Shown here one piece after another: positions 6,963 to 13,067 of a stretch of DNA of 13,067 bases. Where the stretch lies: positions 1 through 13,067 of the forward strand of contig DRMA01000210.1 in the NCBI GenBank assembly GCA_011375245.1. The letters are read 5' to 3'. The notes beneath the pieces were generated by a model that did no database searches, was not told where the DNA came from, and was given only the letters and a program-made list of their open reading frames with translations. Position numbers and translations under genes: made by a program. This DNA comes from Thiothrix sp. (lineage in GTDB: Bacteria; Pseudomonadota; Gammaproteobacteria; Thiotrichales; Thiotrichaceae). Within the stretch, counting starts at the first letter, position 1, and each line of letters opens with the position of its first letter.

Positions 6963-7376
6963 ATGAATAAGCAATTTCTTATACTCCCTTTGCTACTGAT
7001 CAGTCTCACAGGTTGTGAGATTTATATCTCGCCAGATTCTGCATCAATAAAAAAAAGATCAAGACCTAAAACCATACCTTCAGCAACCATACCTTCGGCA
7101 TACCCTAACTATACAAACCCTACAACCACAACATCTGCTAAAAAAGTTGTAATAACTGAAATCCAAGGCACGCCTACAACACAAGCAGCAAAAAAAATAG
7201 TAAAACCAAAACCCGTAAAAAAACTCACACAAACACTTTACACAGTGAAACCTTATGATACAGTTTTTTCCATCATGCGAAAAACAAATGCCAATTGGTC
7301 AGATATTATTCGTATCAACAGCTTAGAGCCACCCAACTATACCATTCACCCAGGACAAGTCTTACGTCTTAAATAA
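6963..7376 (+). CDS. Short LysM lipoprotein in the nlpD position
   Basis: This lipoprotein should bind peptidoglycan from the outer membrane. The 137-residue protein has a lipoprotein signal (hydrophobic 5-14, lipobox LTGC, acylated C18) and a Thr/Pro/Lys-rich linker (about 30-90). One C-terminal LysM domain follows (about 92-137, YTVKPYDTVFSIM to GQVLRLK). AAAGG (6951-6955) is seven bases upstream of the ATG. By position after surE-pcm-yqaA it corresponds to NlpD. The LytM/M23-like domain, which in E. coli NlpD activates the amidase AmiC, is absent: the frame stops directly after LysM and a hairpin follows. No frameshifted remnant of that domain is seen in 7377-7541. It may be a naturally short NlpD relative or an unrelated LysM lipoprotein. 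No gene symbol is given because the defining domain is missing. Confidence 0.88.
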   Translation: MNKQFLILPLLLISLTGCEIYISPDSASIKKRSRPKTIPSATIPSAYPNYTNPTTTTSAKKVVITEIQGTPTTQAAKKIVKPKPVKKLTQTLYTVKPYDTVFSIMRKTNANWSDIIRINSLEPPNYTIHPGQVLRLK

Positions 7377-7383
7377 AGCATAC

Positions 7384-7415
7384 AGCGGCATCCTTAAAAT
7401 AACGACGATGCCGCT
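7384..7415 (+). terminator. Hairpin after LysM gene, no T-run
   Basis: AGCGGCATC (7384-7392) pairs perfectly with GATGCCGCT (7407-7415) around a 14-nt loop, seven bases after the stop codon. Only TTC follows, so it may protect the 3' end of the mRNA rather than terminate transcription alone. Confidence 0.45.
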
Positions 7416-7479
7416 TCAAAATATGAAAGATACTGATAACTTAAATATTTAATATTTTTTCAGTTAAAATATGCCTAGT

Positions 7480-7511
7480 CCCCATTTTTTAGCGTTGAAT
7501 GGGGTTTATTC
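7480..7511 (+). terminator. Terminator-like hairpin just before asmA
   Basis: CCCCATT (7480-7486) pairs with AATGGGG (7498-7504) around an 11-nt loop and is followed by TTTATTCTT. It ends about 20 bases before the AAGGG ribosome binding site of asmA (7528-7532). It may end the LysM transcript or act as an attenuator in the asmA leader. Confidence 0.5.
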
Positions 7512-7541
7512 TTAATTAGTAACATCTAAGGGCAGTATCGA

Positions 7542-10484
7542 ATGAAAATCATAAAAATACTTTTTACACTGATTCTGACACTCAGCATGATTGCTGCAGG
7601 CGTACTCGTTTTCCTTATCTATACCTTTGATGCAAACAAATATAAGACACAAATTGTCAGCGCGGTAAAAAAACAAACAGGTCGAGACCTCACTATTGAT
7701 GGCGATCTCAAACTCTCTGTTTTCCCTGATATTGCCATTGAACTAGGCAAAACCTCGTTATCCAATGCCACGGGATTTGGTGATAAAAATTTTGCTGATA
7801 TTGGTTCAGGCGAAATCTCCGTTAAAGTGATGCCATTGCTAAAAAAAGAAGTCAAATTAGATGAAATTCGTTTACAAGACCTCAAACTAAACTTACAACG
7901 CAAAGCGGATGGCACAACCAACTGGGATGATCTCGTCAAACAAGACGATGAACCTGACGACGATAAAAAGCCCAATGAAATCGTGCAGGAGATGCTCGAT
8001 AACCTCTCCATTGCAGGCATCAGTTTGCAAAATGCGCATATCCATTGGCGTGATGCACAAGCAGGACAAGATATAACCTTATCCCCCGTTAATTTAAAGA
8101 CAGGCGTATTTAAACCCAATAGCCCATTGCCCATTGAATTTGCCTTAACCATGAAGCAAAAGCAGCCTGCAATGACCCTAGTCACCAAGGGGGATACAAC
8201 AATTACCTTGGATAAAGACAAACAGAATTTTAGTTTAGCAAACCTTAACCTTGATACAACAATCACTGGCGAACCCGTAGCAAATGGTCGTTTACATGCC
8301 GTCCTACAGGGTGATGTAAAAGGCGATAGTCAACGCATATCAGTGGCTAATTTAAGCCTGAAAACCCAATTAGCCGATGGTTTTATTCCCAAAGGCACAG
8401 CCAACACCACACTCACCAGCCCGCTTACGTTTGATCTAAGTACACAAACACTCTCATTGCCAACGTTAAACCTACAAACACACATAACGGGTGATCTCAT
8501 CCCCGAAGGCAAAGCCGCAATAACCCTAAAAGGCGCACTGACTTTTAATATGCAAAGCCAAAAAGTGTCTTTTACAGGATTACAATTGAGCAGTGATGTT
8601 GATGGCAAACTGCTTGAAGGCGGTAAATTGCATACCTTAATCACCTCCAAAAGCACAGGATTCAATCTCGACTCACAACAGCTTGCCTTAACAGGATTAG
8701 ATCTTAAAGCCGACATAAAAGGTGGTCTATTTAAAAAAGGCGATGCTAATGCGCATATTCGCAGTAGTGATGTCACCTTTGATGTGGCTAAACAGCGTGC
8801 AATGCTAAAACAATTAACGCTAAAGGCTGATGCAAACGGTGAATTGCTCCAAGGTGCAGCAGCAACGATAACCTTCACAGGCGGGACAACAGAATTAGAC
8901 CTTGCCAATACACAGGTAAAAATCCCTGCACTAAGCCTTGATACTTTCATCAATGGCGGCCCTGTTCCTAGTGGCAAACTAACCCAGAAAGCAAAAGGTA
9001 GTATTAATCTTAATTGGGGCAAAAAAACAGGCGGTATCACATTGCCATCATTAAGCCTAGCAGTAGCCAATTTGCAACTAAAAGGCAGCAATGTACAGCT
9101 CAAGCCATTAGCTGAGAAGCCAAGCATAGCAGGACAGTTTCAAACCAATACGTTTAACCTTAAACAAGTATTAAAAATGCTCGGTATTGAGCCGCCTGTT
9201 ACCGCAAAAGCAGAAGCATTAACCCAAGTACAAGCAAGTTTTAACTTATACGCTGATAGCAGCAAAGCGGCATTAAAGGGGTTAAAAATGAAGCTTGATG
9301 GCAGTAACGTTTCAGGCAATTTTGCACTGAATGATTTTACCCAACAAGCCATTGTCACCGCCTTAAAAATTGATCGCATTACCCTTGATGATTACCTTGC
9401 CCCAGCTACCGAAGAGCAAGCAGCGAAGCCAGCGCAAGGAAAAGAAGCAGAGCTAATGCCACTTGATACTTTAAAAGCATTAAACCTTGATGCACGTTTA
9501 GATATAGGAAATCTGAAGTTCAATAAACTAACATTTAGTAATGTGCATACACAAATCAAGGCTAAAAACGGTCTTGTACAACTCAATCCTGCCAATGCGA
9601 ATTTGTATAAAGGACATTACAAAGGCAACATCACTATTGACGCACGCCAAGCAACACCAACAATGAAAATGCACCATGAATTAATCAAACTACGTTCTGA
9701 AGGTTTATTGTTTGATTTGTTTGCTGATCGGTATTTATCAGGTAGCACAAAGCTGATTACCGATCTTTCATCACGTGGCAATACCATGACGAGTCTCTTA
9801 CAAAATCTCAATGGTAAAACGCATATGAGCTTTAAAGACGGGAATATTCGTGATTCTAAACTGGCAGAAAAAATCTCACTTGCCGTCAAAGTGTTTGAAA
9901 AGAAAGAAATGCAAGGGGATAAATCTGTCGTTACTTTTACGGGGTTAAGTGGTGACTGGAAAACCAAACAAGGCGTATTTAATACCGATAACCTCAAGCT
10001 TTTATCCCCCTATTTTACGATTACAGGTAAAGGCAAAGCCAATGTTGCCAAACAAGAACTGGATATGAAAGTGCGTATTGGGCAAGTTGGCAATGAAAAA
10101 GTCTTCGCGCCATTACACATTTATGGCTCATTTTCTGAGCCTAAGTTTAAACTGGATCTTAATGAACTGGTTAAATCACTCGCCAAAGAAGACCTCGAAA
10201 AGGCAAAGGCAGAAGCCAAAGAACGTCTTAAACAAGCTGAACAGGAAGCAAAAGAAAAACTAAAGCAAGAAGAAGCCAAAATAAAACAACGCTTAGAAGA
10301 GGCAAAAGCAGCCAAGGAACAAGAACTACGCGCTAAACTTGATGCGGAAAAAGAACGTGCAAGGAATAAATTAAAAGATCAACTCGGTGAAACAGCAACA
10401 CAAGAAATTGAAAAACAATTGAAAGATAACCTTGAGGATCAAGTTAAAGATAAGCTAAAAGATAGTTTAAAGAGTTGGTTTTAA
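7542..10484 (+). CDS. asmA: AsmA-family envelope protein with expanded repeats
   Basis: AsmA-family proteins are anchored in the inner membrane and reach across the periplasm as long lipid-carrying beta bridges; they are tied to outer-membrane lipid homeostasis. The 980-residue protein has an N-terminal membrane anchor (4-27). A typical AsmA N-terminal domain follows (about 28-200, including TGRDLTIDGDLKLSVFP). Next come about seven tandem repeats of ~38 residues (221-487), the conserved C-terminal AsmA region (about 520-875), and a highly charged Lys/Glu/Ala coiled-coil tail (about 876-980) ending in SLKSWF. E. coli AsmA is 617 residues, so the repeats and tail account for much of the extra length. 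AAGGG lies nine bases before the ATG. It stands alone, in the place often taken by rpoS. Family membership is clear; the direct transport role is inferred from the family. Confidence 0.93.
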   Translation: MKIIKILFTLILTLSMIAAGVLVFLIYTFDANKYKTQIVSAVKKQTGRDLTIDGDLKLSVFPDIAIELGKTSLSNATGFGDKNFADIGSGEISVKVMPLLKKEVKLDEIRLQDLKLNLQRKADGTTNWDDLVKQDDEPDDDKKPNEIVQEMLDNLSIAGISLQNAHIHWRDAQAGQDITLSPVNLKTGVFKPNSPLPIEFALTMKQKQPAMTLVTKGDTTITLDKDKQNFSLANLNLDTTITGEPVANGRLHAVLQGDVKGDSQRISVANLSLKTQLADGFIPKGTANTTLTSPLTFDLSTQTLSLPTLNLQTHITGDLIPEGKAAITLKGALTFNMQSQKVSFTGLQLSSDVDGKLLEGGKLHTLITSKSTGFNLDSQQLALTGLDLKADIKGGLFKKGDANAHIRSSDVTFDVAKQRAMLKQLTLKADANGELLQGAAATITFTGGTTELDLANTQVKIPALSLDTFINGGPVPSGKLTQKAKGSINLNWGKKTGGITLPSLSLAVANLQLKGSNVQLKPLAEKPSIAGQFQTNTFNLKQVLKMLGIEPPVTAKAEALTQVQASFNLYADSSKAALKGLKMKLDGSNVSGNFALNDFTQQAIVTALKIDRITLDDYLAPATEEQAAKPAQGKEAELMPLDTLKALNLDARLDIGNLKFNKLTFSNVHTQIKAKNGLVQLNPANANLYKGHYKGNITIDARQATPTMKMHHELIKLRSEGLLFDLFADRYLSGSTKLITDLSSRGNTMTSLLQNLNGKTHMSFKDGNIRDSKLAEKISLAVKVFEKKEMQGDKSVVTFTGLSGDWKTKQGVFNTDNLKLLSPYFTITGKGKANVAKQELDMKVRIGQVGNEKVFAPLHIYGSFSEPKFKLDLNELVKSLAKEDLEKAKAEAKERLKQAEQEAKEKLKQEEAKIKQRLEEAKAAKEQELRAKLDAEKERARNKLKDQLGETATQEIEKQLKDNLEDQVKDKLKDSLKSWF
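8202..9002 (+). repeat. Seven tandem ~38-residue repeats within asmA
   Basis: Units begin at about residues 221, 260, 295, 333, 373, 411 and 450. Each follows the pattern of a TF-x-L start, a Q/S-containing turn, an L-x-L-x-x-L-x-L strand and then a G-x-L-x-x-G-K turn. Examples are LTFDLSTQTLSLPTLNLQTH (295-314) and LTFNMQSQKVSFTGLQLSSD (333-352). At DNA level the units are about 114 bp and well diverged, so they are old. They would each add beta strands to the bridge. Confidence 0.7.
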
Positions 10485-10492
10485 AAGTCAAC

Positions 10493-10515
10493 GCCCCCCC
10501 ACTGAAGTGGGGGGC
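10493..10515. other. GC-rich hairpin between asmA and nuclease fragment
   Basis: An 8 bp stem, CCCCCCAC (10495-10502) with GTGGGGGG (10507-10514), encloses a TGAA loop, and a further G-C pair closes it across a bulged C. It starts eight bases after the asmA stop and could terminate asmA, but no T-run follows on the plus strand. On the minus strand it is followed by CGTTGAC (10493-10487), the same hairpin-plus-GTTGAC form as at 375-400. That suggests an IS200/IS605-like end. The neighbouring nuclease fragment abuts it. Confidence 0.45.
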
Positions 10516-10516
10516 T

Positions 10517-10632
10517 TGGGTTAGAGGCGGTTAGACGACGTACCCATGATAGATCGGTTTTAAGGTTTAAATCTGTGAGACGTTTAGGGATGGTTTTATA
10601 GACTTGCAACCCGTTGAGAACATACATTACCA
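10517..10632 (-). pseudogene. Fragment of AAA-like/PD-(D/E)XK nuclease gene
   Basis: These 116 bases align without gaps to 12666-12781 at an offset of 2149 bp, with 13 mismatches (about 89 % identity), in the same orientation. The piece corresponds to residues about 89-126 of the nuclease reading frame counted from its GTG at 13043. Read in that frame it has no stop codon and keeps KTIPKRLTDL and KTDLSWVRRL exactly. It has no start, no catalytic motif and no continuation on either side. The left edge meets the GC-rich hairpin and the right edge lies nine bases from the terminator of the beta-barrel gene. It is a relic of a second gene copy or a moved fragment. Confidence 0.88.
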
Positions 10633-10641
10633 ATTATGCTT

Positions 10642-10674
10642 AAAAAAGGCCTTATCAATGCCCATTGATAAGGC
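10642..10674 (-). terminator. Intrinsic terminator of the beta-barrel gene
   Basis: On the minus strand a perfect 11 bp stem (GCCTTATCAAT with ATTGATAAGGC, 10674-10664 and 10659-10649) has a 4-nt loop and is followed by CTTTTTT (10648-10642). It lies 29 bases after the stop codon of the gene at 10704-11195. Confidence 0.85.
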
Positions 10675-10703
10675 AACTGGGATCCCCATCTTGTTATTTA
10701 TCG

Positions 10704-11195
10704 TTAGAATTCAAAAGCTGCACCTATTGAAAGCATGTCAACATCACTATCAAATCGGTCATACTCGCCTCTAATTGAAAAATTCTTAGCGAGTGCTACT
10801 TGAAGACCTGCACCAAAAGTAACACCTGAATCACTATCATCTGCCACAATATGCGTTGAAGAATCTGTGGAAAGCCTATTCCAACCAACTTTGGCAAAAG
10901 GTCTAAATTTATTATTTTTAATCGGTGTAATAACCGCCGATACACCCAACGTTGAAATCTCCAGATTTACACCACTTTGTGTATCATCCATTTTTGCGTA
11001 ATGCCCTTCTACTGCAATAAGATCATTGACTTGATGACCAGCAAATAATTTAAATGTTGTATCTTTAAACTCAACAACATCAGCATCACCAACCATCTGA
11101 CCAAAACTTATTCCAGCATACCCACCTGATCGGGCATAAGTGCTTGTTGTCACCATCAAGGTACAAAGTGTTACTGCAAGGTATGTCTTTTTCAT
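10704..11195 (-). CDS. Small outer-membrane beta-barrel protein
   Basis: This 163-residue protein has a Sec signal peptide (MKKTYLAVTL, cleavage after about STYA at 18-21). The mature part has alternating short strands with Gly and aromatic residues, and it ends in GAAFEF. The terminal Phe is the usual signal for insertion by the BAM machinery. It fits the eight-stranded OmpA-like/porin-family barrel group (OMP_b-brl). The segment GVTFGAGLQVALAKNFSIRG (127-146) is typical. The function is unknown; such barrels range from structural proteins to adhesins. GTG (11204), ATG (11201) and ATG (11195) starts are all in frame. The last is chosen because the GAGAGAG purine run is then at normal distance and the signal peptide begins cleanly with MKK. 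It is a single gene with its own terminator. Confidence 0.85.
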   Translation of the reverse strand: MKKTYLAVTLCTLMVTTSTYARSGGYAGISFGQMVGDADVVEFKDTTFKLFAGHQVNDLIAVEGHYAKMDDTQSGVNLEISTLGVSAVITPIKNNKFRPFAKVGWNRLSTDSSTHIVADDSDSGVTFGAGLQVALAKNFSIRGEYDRFDSDVDMLSIGAAFEF

Positions 11196-11204
11196 TATCA
11201 TCAC

Positions 11205-11689
11205 TCTCTCTTAAATTGGGATTTAGTTACAGGCAAAACATCTTAATGAATCATTGAGTTGCGATGTCCTGCTATGTTTTTAAGCGTACATTGAGATAAT
11301 GTGGGTTAACCATTCCTATTCAGGTAAATGGCGATATAAGCGCTTAAATGGCTTAATTCACGGGGTAAGCCATAATCTGGCGCGAGTACTACGGGTCTAC
11401 TGCCTAGTAAAGAATACAAAAAATAATCGATAAAAAATAACTATAAAAATAAACAACTTACAATAAACATAGCGTTTGCTCATTGATTAATGAGAAATTA
11501 TTTCTAACGTTTTCTATTTTCAAATCGTTATAAACAATAACAGCTCTTGAAACATAACAAATAAGAGATACTCAATTATGTAGCTATTAATTATTATCAA
11601 CCCGAAATTTACTCACTAACGAATAGCAAGGAATGTGCATGAAATAATGCATCCATTCTTAAGATTAAAACCACAATAGGAATATCAAC
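11205..11689. other. 485-bp AT-rich intergenic region
   Basis: No protein or RNA gene is recognised. It carries the unidentified promoter of the minus-strand beta-barrel gene. A perfect 8 bp inverted repeat ATGGCTTA/TAAGCCAT (11348-11355 and 11366-11373) and a smaller one, CTCATT/AATGAG (11479-11494), are present; either could be a regulator site or RNA hairpin. Just before the small ORF is an AAGGA followed by a two-codon frame, ATG AAA TAA (11639-11647). Confidence 0.5.
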
Positions 11690-11959
11690 ATGACAACAGT
11701 ACAAGGGCTACTGTCGCAACAATGCATCATTATTTTATTAAACATCACTGCTTTAGCTAAAAGCAGGCGACTACTTTCCTCTCTCTTTAAAAACAAGATA
11801 TTCGGAAGGTCGTTTACAGTAGCCCGTAGTAGCGGTATTTCAGGAACAGGTGGCGGAAAAAATCGAAACCATATTATCTTTTATGCGCTAAGGCAAAAAG
11901 GCAAAGAAAAGCCCTCCCAGTATGGATTATTTTTAAATCAGCAAGAACTCACTACGTAA
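11690..11959 (+). CDS. Small protein of unknown function
   Basis: I recognise no family. The 89-residue frame has an AGGA eight bases before its ATG, which is the main support for it being real. Its N-terminal 25 residues are moderately hydrophobic (IIILLNITALA at 13-23). The rest is basic, with a Gly/Ser-rich SSGISGTGGGKNR stretch (about 47-59). Its end overlaps the end of the convergent nuclease gene by 8 bp. Codons such as AGG, CGA and TCG are more frequent than in the neighbouring genes, which may mean foreign origin or chance. It could be a small accessory protein or a non-coding open frame. Confidence 0.35.
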   Translation: MTTVQGLLSQQCIIILLNITALAKSRRLLSSLFKNKIFGRSFTVARSSGISGTGGGKNRNHIIFYALRQKGKEKPSQYGLFLNQQELTT

Positions 11960-13067
11960 CGGCAAACACCCGAAATCCCTGATTACCGAAACAGTAAATC
12001 ACATACTGCGAAATGGTTGCTTCAGGGTATTCTTCTTTTACCCCTTCAGCATAACCTGCAATTTGTTGGGTATCCTTTTCTTGTAATTGAAAGTCTTCAA
12101 TCCGTGTATTGAGTTTATTGAATTTAGTATTAGAGTAATATTTAAACTCAATCACCCAACGTAAGCCTGCGTAGATTTCATTGAATTTACCGACAAACTC
12201 TAAATCACTACGTCCTTTTGGATAGGAACGTTCGACATGCCACGTAAACCAACGTGAAAGATAACGGCTACAAAGTTCATAAAACGTCGTACGATAGAAA
12301 TTCTCATTCACTTGCTGAAAAATGGTTTCAGGTAATTGTGAAATATACTGCTGCCAATAGCCGCGAAATAACGGCTCTAACTGCGGATGGTTGGAGAATG
12401 CCTGCATATATTCCGTATGACGCGTAGAGACATCAATACGGTGGATTTCATTGAAGTATTCAATAAAGATACGCCGCATATTGAGGTTAGGCAATTGCAG
12501 GTAATAATCATCTTTGAGCGTCAACATGCCTAAGTAGAAAAAGGACACAGGGAAAAAGCCTTTTTCAAAGAATTGGTACATATTGAATTTTTCTTCCAGC
12601 ATCACATCATCGTACAGAATGGTATTGTGAAGCACTAAGCGATTCACGAACTCTTCGGTGAGTTGTGGGTTAGAGGCGGTTAAACGACGTACCCATGATA
12701 GATCGGTTTTAAGGTTTAAATCAGTAAGACGTTTAGGAATCGTTTTATGGCGATGCAACCAGTTTAGAAAATACATCACCAGCGTTGAGTTATAGACACT
12801 TTCACCGTCTGTTGTGGCTAAATGATAACCGTTATATTGATTCTTAATCACCGCTGCCACTTCCTGACGGCTACTGGGTTCTATAGCATAATCATGGTAA
12901 ACGGCCTCTAATAAACCATTCATCTCTGACTCAGTAAAGCCCAACATATTTTCAAATTCAGGATCTAAAGTAATAAAACTCGCCACGTTAAACCCTGATG
13001 CCATATCATCAATTGTAATCGGCAGTACGCCCGTAATGAACACATTATAAATCGCCCCCGATTCACG
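11952..13067 (-). CDS. AAA-ATPase-like / PD-(D/E)XK nuclease protein (5' end outside window)
   Basis: The frame is open to the window edge (visible start R-E-S-G-A-I-Y-N), so the gene begins beyond 13067; the GTG at 13043 is an internal codon. The 371 visible residues hold the C-terminal part of an AAA-ATPase-like domain (VFITGVLPITIDDMASGFN, then NQYNGYH) and a PD-(D/E)XK nuclease domain. Counting from the GTG, the nuclease residues are D280 in GRSDLEF, and E299 and K301 in VIEFKY, followed by an Asp/Gln-rich helix. The Walker A site should lie in the missing part. Proteins of this architecture (PF09820 with PF08011) are common in several bacterial groups and often multi-copy; their role is not established. 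The catalytic motif is intact. A partial copy of this gene lies at 10517-10632. Confidence 0.88.
   Translation of the reverse strand, partial: RESGAIYNVFITGVLPITIDDMASGFNVASFITLDPEFENMLGFTESEMNGLLEAVYHDYAIEPSSRQEVAAVIKNQYNGYHLATTDGESVYNSTLVMYFLNWLHRHKTIPKRLTDLNLKTDLSWVRRLTASNPQLTEEFVNRLVLHNTILYDDVMLEEKFNMYQFFEKGFFPVSFFYLGMLTLKDDYYLQLPNLNMRRIFIEYFNEIHRIDVSTRHTEYMQAFSNHPQLEPLFRGYWQQYISQLPETIFQQVNENFYRTTFYELCSRYLSRWFTWHVERSYPKGRSDLEFVGKFNEIYAGLRWVIEFKYYSNTKFNKLNTRIEDFQLQEKDTQQIAGYAEGVKEEYPEATISQYVIYCFGNQGFRVFAVT

Noticed and set aside
8330..9127. A 265-codon open frame on the minus strand inside asmA
   Set aside because: It lies wholly opposite a clear AsmA coding sequence, its translation has no recognisable domain, and it has no separate context. 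It is a by-product of asmA codon use.

Overview
The window looks like chromosomal DNA of an AT-rich gammaproteobacterium. The surE-pcm-yqaA-nlpD block, with an smr-domain gene divergent upstream of surE, is a gammaproteobacterial arrangement. MepM, AsmA and the tRNA-Phe are also of that type. The AAA-ATPase-like/PD-(D/E)XK nuclease at the right edge belongs to a family that is often multi-copy in sulfur-oxidising Thiotrichales (Beggiatoa/Thiothrix-like) and in Bacteroidetes. A Thiotrichales-like host is therefore plausible, but it is a guess.

Layout. Positions 1-1094 hold no protein gene. They contain two diverged copies of a ~135 bp sequence about 340 bp apart, a strongly folded IS200/IS605-type end between them with no transposase, and then a promoter, a terminator-like hairpin and a second hairpin leading into the next gene. 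Positions 1095-2648 encode a MepM-like M23 endopeptidase (TTG start). It converges on a tRNA-Phe(GAA) gene (2812-2737, minus) across a shared bidirectional terminator. From 4779 down to 2921 runs a minus-strand operon: Smr-domain nuclease, exported protein of unknown function, and M23 lipoprotein. Only 13 bp separate the smr and surE start codons. Rightward from 4793 come surE, pcm (TTG start abutting the surE stop), a YqaA/VTT membrane protein, and a short LysM lipoprotein in the nlpD position. A 980-residue AsmA-family protein then sits where rpoS would usually follow nlpD.

The right third (10485-13067) looks accessory. It holds a GC-rich hairpin, a 116 bp fragment of a nuclease gene abutting it, a small outer-membrane beta-barrel gene with a clear terminator, a 485 bp gap, a small unknown ORF, and the 3' part of an intact-looking AAA-like/PD-(D/E)XK nuclease gene. 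The fragment is a diverged copy (about 89 % identical) of an internal piece of that gene.

Functionally most genes serve the cell envelope: two M23 peptidases, a LysM lipoprotein, AsmA, a VTT protein and a beta-barrel. SurE and Pcm are the classic stationary-phase nucleotide- and protein-repair pair. The most unusual points are the NlpD-position protein with no LytM domain and no rpoS behind it, the tandem repeat expansion in AsmA, the leader RNA candidate before mepM, and the orphan IS200/IS605-like structures with the duplicated nuclease fragment.
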